Shown here: positions 1-7,563 of the stretch, piece after piece
Layout of the letters: each line of letters begins with the position of its first letter
Numbering within the stretch: position 1 is the stretch's first letter
Source of the DNA: Fontibacillus phaseoli
Lineage (GTDB): Bacteria > Bacillota > Bacilli > Paenibacillales > Paenibacillaceae
Length of the DNA: 64,000 nt
Direction: 5' to 3'
NCBI RefSeq assembly: GCF_003337355.1
Contig: NZ_QPJW01000009.1
Coordinates: forward strand, 62,001-126,000
The notes under the pieces: generated by a model
What the model was told of the DNA's origin: nothing
Database searches by the model: none
Seen by the model: only the letters and a program-made list of their open reading frames with translations
Program-made: the position numbers and the translations under genes

Positions 1-104
1 GTATCATCCTCCAAACCCTCCGGAAGGTTGCGGAATATTCTTCTGTCCTGAAGCATCTGCCGGATGTCCTCTTTTTGAATCCTGATCATGCCGCTTTGCT
101 CCAC
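1..104 (-). CDS. Partial gene of unknown function (5' end only)
   Basis: Only about 34 codons are inside the window; the gene runs off the left edge. A GTG start at 104 has the ribosome binding site GCGAGG eight bases upstream. An in-frame ATG at 89 is the alternative and gives a protein beginning MIRIQKEDIRQML. The visible part is charged and has no signal peptide or membrane segment. I do not recognise a family. It diverges from the AMP-ligase gene at 236. Confidence 0.45.
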   Translation of the reverse strand, partial: MEQSGMIRIQKEDIRQMLQDRRIFRNLPEGLEDD

Positions 105-235
105 ATCGACCACCTCGCTTTAAGTCACCGTCAATTCATATTTTTGAAAAGCAGTCTATCTTTTTGAATTTCTTTATGGTAAAAGAGACGTAGGTTTATA
201 TTTCTAAATATTTTAAAATAAGGAGGATTAAGGAA

Positions 236-1639
236 ATGAATAGTTCTCACGAATCCATAGAGAATCTGTATGTCCATCTCATGAATGGTAAAAACCGGGG
301 CGACATCTGCCTGAGCGGCCACCACAATGTTACTTATGGCGATTTGGAAGACCTCGTCGAATATTGGCAGTCTTATTTGCACATGCAAGGAATCGAACCC
401 GACAGCTCCGTTGCACTGCAACTGCCCAATTCTTTTACTTTTATTTACTTGCTGCTCGCCCTGTGGAAACACAATTGCCAAGTTGTATTGCTCGACTTTC
501 GCCTGAAGCCTGCCGAGAGCGAGGAGTTGATGCAAATCTGCCACCCGCATTACTATATTGGTCCTACATCCCCGGTAAACAGCCTTGCCCCGTTTGCACC
601 CGATATAGATATATGTGTCACCAGACGTTATGACGGATGCAAGTCCGATATCTCTTATTGCCTCATCCAATTTACTTCGGGATCCACGGGCAAATCGAAG
701 GTTGTCGGCCGAACGCCGGACTCACTCATCAAAGAAATCGATCGCGTTCTTAAAGCCGAAGGCAGCTTCGTTGCCGGAGACAAAGTGCTGATTTTGAGCT
801 CCATCAGCCATACGTATGGTCTGCTGACCGCTCTACTGCCTTTATTACGGCAAGGCGCATCGATTCTGTTCGCTTCCAGCCAGCAAGCTAAAGACATCCT
901 TTACAACATCCATGGACACCGGGTAACCGGCATTGTCGGAGTTCCTTTTCACTATAATTTGCTGGCTTCCGCCAGTGATTTCCGCCCATGGGACCATGTC
1001 CGCATCGCGATTACAGCAGGAGAACTATTACCGGAGCCAACTTTGCAACTCATTTCAACCCGGTTCGGCATCTCGCTGGGACAGATCTACGGTATGACGG
1101 AAACGGGTATCATATCTGCCGATTTTCCAGGGGATTTCCCGGGCAGTCTCGGCCGTATTCTCGGTGGCTTGCGGCATAAAATCGAACGGGACGAGCTCTA
1201 TATTTTCCAGGAACAATCGCCATACATTTTTGACCGTTTGCCGGAGCGATATCAGGATGGATGGCTGCGTACGTTTGATATTGCTTATATGGACGAATAT
1301 GACCATACACTGCATATCTGCGGGCGAGCCGATTCGTTATTGATTGTCGGGGGATTAAAAGTGAATCTGACGGAGGTCGAAGATATTCTAAAGTTGCACC
1401 CCGCTATTCATGAAGTTGTCATCACCCAATCCGGTCAACAGGAAATTGAGGCTTATATCAGCGGCGACTCTTCATTAAGCAGAAACGAAGTACTGCAATG
1501 GTGCACGGAACAAATGGCAAATTATAAAATACCGAACAAAATTTTTTTCCTCCCCTCCTTACCGAGAACGGCTACCCAGAAATTAGTGCGCAACCGGCAG
1601 AAACTTCAGGAACTGACGGCCGGATTAGAACAATTTTAG
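236..1639 (+). CDS. AMP-forming acyl/aryl-acid ligase (ANL superfamily)
   Basis: Adenylate-forming enzyme of 467 residues, expected to activate a carboxylic acid as acyl-AMP and pass it to CoA or another thiol/amine acceptor. Seen: the phosphate-binding loop FTSGSTGKSK at about 146-155, the A5 motif YGMTETG at 285-291, the ribose-binding Asp in GWLRTFD near 348, and the hinge GRADSLLIVGG near 363. The C-terminal catalytic Lys motif is PRTATQKL near 449, where the usual Gly before Lys is Gln. The start follows a strong AGGAGG site. It is shorter than typical acyl-CoA synthetases (about 500-550), as in stand-alone ligases of biosynthetic clusters. The next gene, 43 bp on, is a candidate acyltransferase, so the two probably act in sequence. 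The acid substrate cannot be read from the sequence. Confidence 0.85.
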   Translation: MNSSHESIENLYVHLMNGKNRGDICLSGHHNVTYGDLEDLVEYWQSYLHMQGIEPDSSVALQLPNSFTFIYLLLALWKHNCQVVLLDFRLKPAESEELMQICHPHYYIGPTSPVNSLAPFAPDIDICVTRRYDGCKSDISYCLIQFTSGSTGKSKVVGRTPDSLIKEIDRVLKAEGSFVAGDKVLILSSISHTYGLLTALLPLLRQGASILFASSQQAKDILYNIHGHRVTGIVGVPFHYNLLASASDFRPWDHVRIAITAGELLPEPTLQLISTRFGISLGQIYGMTETGIISADFPGDFPGSLGRILGGLRHKIERDELYIFQEQSPYIFDRLPERYQDGWLRTFDIAYMDEYDHTLHICGRADSLLIVGGLKVNLTEVEDILKLHPAIHEVVITQSGQQEIEAYISGDSSLSRNEVLQWCTEQMANYKIPNKIFFLPSLPRTATQKLVRNRQKLQELTAGLEQF

Positions 1640-1682
1640 CCAGCCTAAGGTCCTAATTTTAATCCAAATGGAGGTTTGCCCA

Positions 1683-2642
1683 ATGAAAAGCTTGGTAACC
1701 AAGATCGATTTGCTGCCACGGTATGAGACCAAACTTTTTAACTGCCGCGCATCAAAAATCGTAAGTTATTTGAAATTCGCGAATCTGCCGGTCGAACTTC
1801 TGTTTTACAACAGTTTTGAATCTACGGAGAACATCTTCAAGCAATGCGTCGGTGAAGCCAAACCCCGCTGGTGTTACCATACCGAATGTATGTCTTATGA
1901 TGATTTAAAACTGCTCGGCGTTTCCGTCGAGTACAAGCGGTTCCGTTCGTTCGATAATGCCGTAAGTGAAATGATTGCCTGCATTGACCGGGGGGAGCTT
2001 GTCTCCTTCAACTCGAAAATGATGTTTTTGGCGCACCGGAATTCCGTCCAGGACGAGTATCACTACATCTACTTTAGCGGACACAACTTGAAAGAAGCGA
2101 AGCCGTATTTCACCTTTCTGGATGACAACGAGAGTTGTCTTGGAGACTATAAACCCTACAAATTAGATGTGGAAACCTTCCGGAAAGCGTTCATTATCAG
2201 CAAAAAAGCACTTGGGTTCTTCAAATTTTTTCCTTATGACCCTCAGCAACTGTTAGCGGAAACGACTCGGCGCTATCACAACTGGCTGCTTCATTTCGAG
2301 GATCCCTGCACATTCTACGATCAGGTCACCTCTATGCTAACTGCTCCTCCGGAAAATATGGACTTCGTCTCGATCTCCGAGCGTTTTATCGATGCATTCA
2401 CCGTTATCGCAGGATCCAGATTCATATTCTCCGTTTATTTGCAGTATCGGAACCAAAATCCCGAGGTACAACAAACCTTGCAGGAAGCTTCCCGACTCTC
2501 GGAAAATCTGAAAAACCTGCTGCTAAAATACAAATTGACCCGCACTACAAACAACGGCTTGTTGGAAGAAAAGCTGGCCCGGCTTAAACAATTGGAACAG
2601 CAAAGCATAGCCATTTTAAAGGCGGAACTGACCGTTCATTAA
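1683..2642 (+). CDS. BtrH-like (C39/papain-like fold) candidate acyltransferase
   Basis: A 319-residue soluble protein. An upstream in-frame ATG at 1668 is rejected because the site GGAGG lies between it and the ATG at 1683. The N-terminal half has the layout of the BtrH_N family: a Cys in a short NCRAS motif (Cys21) before a helix and LPVELLFY, then His127 in HYIYFSGHN, then FLDDN (Asp147/148). This gives a Cys-His-Asp order. In butirosin biosynthesis BtrH transfers an acyl group to an aminoglycoside. The C-terminal 120 residues are helical with a leucine-rich, partly coiled-coil end. The upstream ligase supports an activate-then-transfer role. No carrier-protein gene is visible, so the donor is unknown. 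The family call is by pattern only. The gene converges with the glycosyltransferase at 2648 with 5 bp between stops and no terminator. Confidence 0.45.
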   Translation: MKSLVTKIDLLPRYETKLFNCRASKIVSYLKFANLPVELLFYNSFESTENIFKQCVGEAKPRWCYHTECMSYDDLKLLGVSVEYKRFRSFDNAVSEMIACIDRGELVSFNSKMMFLAHRNSVQDEYHYIYFSGHNLKEAKPYFTFLDDNESCLGDYKPYKLDVETFRKAFIISKKALGFFKFFPYDPQQLLAETTRRYHNWLLHFEDPCTFYDQVTSMLTAPPENMDFVSISERFIDAFTVIAGSRFIFSVYLQYRNQNPEVQQTLQEASRLSENLKNLLLKYKLTRTTNNGLLEEKLARLKQLEQQSIAILKAELTVH

Positions 2643-2647
2643 CAAAG

Positions 2648-3691
2648 TTAACGCCGGTTAAATCTAAGCCGCATGATTTTGTACATATACAAGTGAAACA
2701 ACACTCTGGATTTCAGTTTCTTGGATATGATCCGGCGCTCCGATAACATTTTCTTTTTCAAAAGCAATTTTCTGATGAAGCGCTCGGCTTCGAACACGTC
2801 AAGATAATGTTTCGCGGCCATATCATAAATGTAAGGTTCCAGGTATTGCTGATATTTATCGCTGAAATATTTGAAATTGGCCTTGAACTCGTCGTGCCGC
2901 GAAGGCGGCCTGGAATGAACCTGATGATAGTTGATGGCCTCGTGCACGTATTTCATATCCAGCCCGTTTTGCCACAAGCCGAAGCAGAAAGCGGTATCCT
3001 CCATCCCCCAGCCGCTGAAGCGTGTATCGAACAGTCCGGCCTCCAGCGCCGCAGCCTTGGCAACGCCCATATTGGCCGTGGTTCCGTAGGACCAGCCGAA
3101 CCGGAAATGATAGAGTTTGGTAGCATCGATGTTTTTGGGGTTATCGGGATGCGGTTCTTCGCCGAGATCGATTGTTGAAATGGTCTTATCGAATTGATGC
3201 ACGACCTCGTCTTCCTTAACGATCGAACGTAAAGCGATGCCGTTTCTTTCATCCGGTATGATCCTCCCCAGGACCTCGCCAGCCTTCTGCATGTCTTGGA
3301 GAGACAATGGCAGCCCCTCCCTCCAATGCGTAAGAACCCTGCTGATTTTGCCGATGATAAAATAGCGGTCGCCATACCTCGTCAGCAGCTCGGAGTATCG
3401 TTTCAAATAGTCCGGCGGAACAAGGCAATCATCGTCAACAAGCACGATATGCTGCCCGCTTGAAGCGCGAATCCCGCAATTTCGAGCCTGTGAACGCCCC
3501 TGGTTTTGTTGGCGTATAAAAGTCAGATTCAATTTCGACGCGTAATCCTGAACTACTTGGCTCGTATCATCCCCGCTTCCGTCGTCAACTACGATGAGCT
3601 CATAATTTTTGTAGCTTTGGTTCATGAACGAGGCCAGGGTTAGCCTCAAATACGGCGATTTATTGAAGGTAGGCATGATTACGCTTATCAT
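2648..3691 (-). CDS. Family 2 glycosyltransferase with galactosyltransferase-type C-terminal domain
   Basis: GT-A fold transferase, 347 aa. It starts with the family signature MISVIMPTFN, has VVDDGS at about 34-39 for nucleotide-sugar binding and VLVDDDC at about 83-89 as the DXD-type metal site. GWGMED at 227-232 is the GWGxED motif of the galactosyltransferase C-terminal region (Glyco_transf_7C), which holds the catalytic acid. There are no membrane helices; the C-terminal 40 residues are very basic and may contact membrane. It is the last gene of the leftward operon that makes the nucleotide sugar, so it probably transfers that sugar. The acceptor is unknown. Confidence 0.85.
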   Translation of the reverse strand: MISVIMPTFNKSPYLRLTLASFMNQSYKNYELIVVDDGSGDDTSQVVQDYASKLNLTFIRQQNQGRSQARNCGIRASSGQHIVLVDDDCLVPPDYLKRYSELLTRYGDRYFIIGKISRVLTHWREGLPLSLQDMQKAGEVLGRIIPDERNGIALRSIVKEDEVVHQFDKTISTIDLGEEPHPDNPKNIDATKLYHFRFGWSYGTTANMGVAKAAALEAGLFDTRFSGWGMEDTAFCFGLWQNGLDMKYVHEAINYHQVHSRPPSRHDEFKANFKYFSDKYQQYLEPYIYDMAAKHYLDVFEAERFIRKLLLKKKMLSERRIISKKLKSRVLFHLYMYKIMRLRFNRR

Positions 3692-3716
3692 AGAAAACTG
3701 CCCCCCTTTACGGATG

Positions 3717-4556
3717 TTAAGCCAGTTTTATTTTTCCGGTGAACAAGGCTTCATTCAGCCTAAACCAGGTTTGAGGGGTACCTATATCGTAAATGGCCCC
3801 ATGGTGCATCACGCCAAATAACCGGTCTCTCTCCACCAGCGTATTCAAGGCGTCCGACAAATCTACTTCCTTCATATGGGATCTACCTATCATCGAGGAC
3901 CTGAGCAAATCGTAGATAAGACCCGGAAAAATGTAACTGCCTAAAATCGATAAATTCGAAGTTACTTCGCGCGGGTCCGGTTTTTCGACGACTCTCCTGA
4001 TCATAAAAACATCTGACGAACAACCGGCTTGGTCCTCCGGCTCGGCGATCCCCACGCAGCTAATTCGCTCACGCTCGACGGTAGCCAGGCCGATAACCGG
4101 GCTCAAGGTTTCGCTATAGGCCTTGATTAACCGCACAAGATGGCTTACTCCTTCCTCGATGATCACATCCCCCAAAATGACCAGAAACGGTTCATCCCCC
4201 GTAAACCGCTCCCCATGAAGCAAGGCATCGGCTAGTCCGGAAGGCTGGTGTTGCATTTCAAAATTAATGATCGGCAGCCCGTAAAAATCACGTTGGTATT
4301 GCTCCAGGAGCAGGGCGTTTTTTTCTTGCAATTGCCGCTCCCATGGCTCATGCCGATTGAAATAATCGATAATCACTTTTTTGTGCCTGTTTATAATGAT
4401 AAGTACTTCTTCCACGCCGCATTGGCCGAGCATATCCACGATAACGTGGATAGCTGGTTTATTCATCACCGGCAGCATCTCTTTAGGGATTGCTTTGGTG
4501 AACGGCAAGAAGCGTGTCCCCAACCCTCCAGCCGTAATCACTGCTTTCTTGATCAT
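3717..4556 (-). CDS. GalU-type NTP-sugar-1-phosphate uridylyl/nucleotidyltransferase
   Basis: A 279-aa nucleotidyltransferase. The ATG at 4556 is chosen over an upstream in-frame start at 4574 because an AGAGG site precedes it. The N terminus carries the pyrophosphorylase signature GGLGTRF...TKAIPKEMLPV, with the conserved Lys of the IPKEM motif. QPSGLADALL and VILGDVI match the GalU family, in which UTP plus glucose-1-phosphate gives UDP-glucose. It sits between an epimerase and a glycosyltransferase and downstream of heptose-type kinase and isomerase genes. The sugar-1-phosphate may therefore be a heptose or other unusual sugar rather than glucose. If so, it replaces the HddC/HldE nucleotidyltransferase usual in such pathways. 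Base specificity (UTP, dTTP or GTP) is not readable. Confidence 0.75.
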   Translation of the reverse strand: MIKKAVITAGGLGTRFLPFTKAIPKEMLPVMNKPAIHVIVDMLGQCGVEEVLIIINRHKKVIIDYFNRHEPWERQLQEKNALLLEQYQRDFYGLPIINFEMQHQPSGLADALLHGERFTGDEPFLVILGDVIIEEGVSHLVRLIKAYSETLSPVIGLATVERERISCVGIAEPEDQAGCSSDVFMIRRVVEKPDPREVTSNLSILGSYIFPGLIYDLLRSSMIGRSHMKEVDLSDALNTLVERDRLFGVMHHGAIYDIGTPQTWFRLNEALFTGKIKLA

Positions 4557-4575
4557 CCTTTTACCTCTGTACACG

Positions 4576-5691
4576 TTAATGGCCTTGCCGTGATTTTCGC
4601 AATACCCCTTGACCGGACATCACCACGATAGCTTCACCGCTTCTGTCTTTTTGTTCGTTTCGTAAATTAAACCACGCTTTCGCATCGCGGATAATCTCAT
4701 CCAGCGTATATTTGCGCTGCCAGCCCATGGCAGTCAGCTTTGCCGAAGATGAAAAGGTGTGCCTGGCATCCCCGATCCGGAACAGCTGCGGAGCCTCCAT
4801 TTCATAACCGCCTCCATATAAGGAAATCAGCTTCCTCGCATATTCATTTACCGTGGTCGGGATTTCGCCGCCAACATTATAGATTTGTCCGGTCGTAAGG
4901 TGAGATTCTAATGCCAGGAGATTAGCCTCTGCCACATCTTTTACATGGACAAAATCCCTGTTCTGTTCCCCGTCTTCAAAAATAGTAAGCGGCTTGTCGT
5001 TCATCAATTGCTGATTGAATATCCTCCCGATGCCCGAATAGGCGTTGTAAATCGATTGTCCCGGACCCTGAACGAGCGAATAACGCAAACAAGTCGTAGG
5101 AATGCCATATTTTTCTCCCATAGAGATCGCGAACCGTTCTGCGGCAAACTTGGAAATTCCGTAGGGAGTTACAGGATTTGCGTCGCTCTCATCTAATGCG
5201 GTCCAAGTACTTGGGCCATTACAAACGGGACACTTCATCTCCCAGTCGCCAAGTTCCAACTGTTTTAAGGGCCGAGAACCGTAAAAATGTCCATGCTCCG
5301 GACAAAGGTACTTCCCGTCCCCGTAAACCGCCTGTGTAGAAGCAACGACGATCTTGTCGATATGAAGCTTGTTCTCCAGAATCAGTTCATAAATCAAGGA
5401 TGTCCCTACACTGTTCGTGGCAAAAAAAGAGCTGAAATCCGTTAAATAATCCTGATACGCCGCCAAGTGAATTATGGAGTTGGCCTGCCTAAGCAATTGT
5501 TCCAGCCGGCTGCGATCCAACAGATCGGCGCGAACGACCTGAACGTCCCGGGGAAAATCGGGTTCAGGCGCATCCATATGAACACGGGACATGAAATTAT
5601 CCAGCACCGTAACCCGATATCCCTCCGAAACCAATCTATGAACGGTATGCTGGCCGATGAATCCCGCTCCGCCCGTAACCAGTACATTCAA
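4576..5691 (-). CDS. NAD-dependent sugar-nucleotide epimerase/dehydratase with a zinc-ribbon-like insert
   Basis: Extended short-chain dehydrogenase, about 371 aa. The Rossmann motif GGAGFIG is at the N terminus, a STQAVYG active-site strand follows, and the YGISK (YxxxK) catalytic pair is near 177-181. An insert of about 35 residues after VYGDGKYL holds CPEH and, 21 residues later, CPVC. This CxxH/CxxC layout is what I recall from dTDP-L-rhamnose 4-epimerase-type enzymes. The probable start is TTG at 5691, eight bases after GCGAG and overlapping the upstream stop as TTGA, which suggests translational coupling. A GTG at 5700 lies inside the ribosome binding site. Role inferred: 4-epimerisation or dehydration of the sugar nucleotide made in this operon. 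The substrate is unknown. Confidence 0.8.
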   Translation of the reverse strand: MNVLVTGGAGFIGQHTVHRLVSEGYRVTVLDNFMSRVHMDAPEPDFPRDVQVVRADLLDRSRLEQLLRQANSIIHLAAYQDYLTDFSSFFATNSVGTSLIYELILENKLHIDKIVVASTQAVYGDGKYLCPEHGHFYGSRPLKQLELGDWEMKCPVCNGPSTWTALDESDANPVTPYGISKFAAERFAISMGEKYGIPTTCLRYSLVQGPGQSIYNAYSGIGRIFNQQLMNDKPLTIFEDGEQNRDFVHVKDVAEANLLALESHLTTGQIYNVGGEIPTTVNEYARKLISLYGGGYEMEAPQLFRIGDARHTFSSSAKLTAMGWQRKYTLDEIIRDAKAWFNLRNEQKDRSGEAIVVMSGQGVLRKSRQGH

Positions 5692-6236
5692 TGTAAGCAC
5701 CTCGCAGCGGAAAAGCTGCTGAGCTTGGCTAAAACCGCATGCCCGATAATGACATGCGCATTCTCAATCTGTTCCATGTCGTCGGAATGGACTACCAGAG
5801 CCTTCCGGCTTAATCGGCTCAATTGGCCGCCTCCCATTCCCGTAAGGCCAAACGTATGCATTCCTCTGTCTGCTGCCGTTGTGACGGCCTCCAGAACATT
5901 GGCGGAATTACCGCTGCCGGAAATGGCAAACAGCAGATCCCTTTCTCTGCCCAGACATTCCAATTGTTTGCTAAAAACATACCGGTACCCGAAATGGGCA
6001 CTATAGTGATTCAGTACACCCATATTCGCATTCAGACTGAGTGCCCGAATTCCAGCTGCCAAAAAATCTCCGGCCAATAAATTGGCTGTCGCCCCGCTGC
6101 CGCCGTTACCGCAAAAATAAATGAGGCCCTCATGATCAATCACGTCTTCCATAATTGCGGTTAAAGTATCTAATTCTTGCCCGGAAACAACGTCCAGAAT
6201 ATCTCTAAGTTCAACGATTTTGTTGTGTGGATACAA
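5688..6236 (-). CDS. SIS-domain phosphosugar isomerase, GmhA-like
   Basis: A 182-aa single SIS domain protein. Seen: the phosphate-binding loop CGNGGSGATAN, the second loop AISGSGNSANVLEA, and a C-terminal QIENAHVIIGH that aligns with the helix carrying the catalytic His of GmhA (sedoheptulose-7-phosphate isomerase). The residue matching the catalytic Glu of GmhA seems to be Asp (LLAGDF). The TTG start at 6236 follows GGAGG with nine bases between. The gene overlaps the 3' end of the kinase gene by 26 bp and the epimerase start by four bases. Expected reaction: a ketose phosphate to an aldose phosphate as the first step towards a nucleotide heptose. A second SIS domain lies in the divergent gene at 7564. 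Confidence 0.75.
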   Translation of the reverse strand: MYPHNKIVELRDILDVVSGQELDTLTAIMEDVIDHEGLIYFCGNGGSGATANLLAGDFLAAGIRALSLNANMGVLNHYSAHFGYRYVFSKQLECLGRERDLLFAISGSGNSANVLEAVTTAADRGMHTFGLTGMGGGQLSRLSRKALVVHSDDMEQIENAHVIIGHAVLAKLSSFSAARCLH

Positions 6237-7275
6237 TGCATTCAGCCTCCTCCGCAGAACACAAAATGGAATCTATCGAATGATGACCGTTTTGCTTATT
6301 GTAATCTTCGAGCGTAATCGCCGTACTTCCCATAGAGTCGAACCCGACTTTTACTTTCGCCAGTTCCGCCAGTTCGGTAATGACCTTTCCCTGAAGCTCA
6401 GGTTTGCACACGACGAGCATATGCCCCCCTCCGCCGGCTCCGGCGATTTTCACTCCGTAGGCCCCCGCAGCTATACTCCGCTCAATGTAAGAGTCGATCC
6501 GGGCATTACTGATCCCGCTGGACAACTTTTTCTTCAACTCCCAACCTTCTTGTATCAGCAGCCCAAAGTGATCCATGTCGCCTCGCTGCAAACATGCTAT
6601 TGCTTCATCAACATGATCCCGCATAATGGACAAAATGGGGCGGGTCGATTCAATATTGTCGCTTTGCCTGCTCAAAATACTTTCTGCCTTACGGGGAATT
6701 TGTGTTGAAAATAAAATGAGGTGCTTTTCCAGCCGGACAATCTCTTCGCATGAAATGTCGGGAATGGCACTGGTTACTTTGCCGGAAGGTAAAAATTCAT
6801 GAACTCTAAAACCGCCATACGCCGCAATGTATTGATCTTGCTTGCCGATTGGCTTGTGAAGGAGATCTATTTCGATGTGACAAGCCAGAATGGCCAGCAT
6901 TTCCGGGGAAGGTTGTTGCCCAAGGTGCATGAATAACGCATGCAGCAAAGCCACGGTCAATGTACTGGAGGAGCCTAATCCGCTGCCATTCGAGGTGACG
7001 TCGGACCTGACGACAATATTTACTCCGCCAAGCAATCCCGTAAGGCGTAAACACTCTCTAATAATTTCATGGCGGATCTCATCGATACCCGAAACAAACT
7101 CTTTATCGAGGTAATCCAGATAAATATGATTGTCGTCTCTGGCAAAGATGAATACATAGATGTATTTTCGGATGGATGTGCTGATCACTTTTCCGACGTC
7201 TTGCTTCCAAAACCCGTAAATATCGGTTCCCCCGCCAAAAAAACTGATTCTTAATGGTGCTCTAATCACAATCAT
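6211..7275 (-). CDS. GHMP-family sugar kinase, HddA-like (heptose-7-phosphate kinase type)
   Basis: A 354-aa GHMP kinase. The N-terminal APLRISFFGGGTD motif is characteristic of the D-glycero-D-manno-heptose-7-phosphate kinase (HddA) and fucokinase branch. The ATP loop is SGLGSSSTL, and the third motif KIAGAGGGGHML is near the C terminus. HddA phosphorylates heptose 7-phosphate at C1 to the alpha-1,7-bisphosphate. The GmhA-like gene downstream and the GmhB-like HAD domain across the divergent promoter are the enzymes before and after it, which supports the assignment. The ATG has a GAGGGATG site. It is the first gene of the leftward sugar operon. Confidence 0.75.
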   Translation of the reverse strand: MIVIRAPLRISFFGGGTDIYGFWKQDVGKVISTSIRKYIYVFIFARDDNHIYLDYLDKEFVSGIDEIRHEIIRECLRLTGLLGGVNIVVRSDVTSNGSGLGSSSTLTVALLHALFMHLGQQPSPEMLAILACHIEIDLLHKPIGKQDQYIAAYGGFRVHEFLPSGKVTSAIPDISCEEIVRLEKHLILFSTQIPRKAESILSRQSDNIESTRPILSIMRDHVDEAIACLQRGDMDHFGLLIQEGWELKKKLSSGISNARIDSYIERSIAAGAYGVKIAGAGGGGHMLVVCKPELQGKVITELAELAKVKVGFDSMGSTAITLEDYNKQNGHHSIDSILCSAEEAECIVSTQQNR

Positions 7276-7563
7276 TAAACATCCCTCGCCCCCGAATTCT
7301 AATGAATCCTCAAAACATAGAGACTGGTTGTGGAGTGAAAAATATACAAAACTTACTTACTTGTCCCTGTCATTATAAAATAGTTGCATCCATTTTTAAG
7401 GTGGGCGATATTGAGGTTTATGGTTGAAATACTTCTTAAATATGATAGATCAATCAATTTATGGAAATATAATCTAGTAATCTCCGTCCGATTATATTAA
7501 GTTAAGAATAAGCTGGCTCTGTCGGCATAGTTTTTAATTCAATACAGGGAGGTCGTTCTTCGC
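7276..7563. promoter_or_regulatory. Divergent control region of the sugar cluster
   Basis: AT-rich 288-bp stretch between the leftward kinase operon and the rightward SIS-HAD gene. A TATAAT on the minus strand (7372-7377) could be the -10 of the leftward operon, though the hexamer 17 bases upstream (CTTAAA) is a poor -35. TATAAT-like sequences face rightward near 7465. A GGAGG site precedes the start at 7564. I see no clear operator. Confidence 0.35.
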
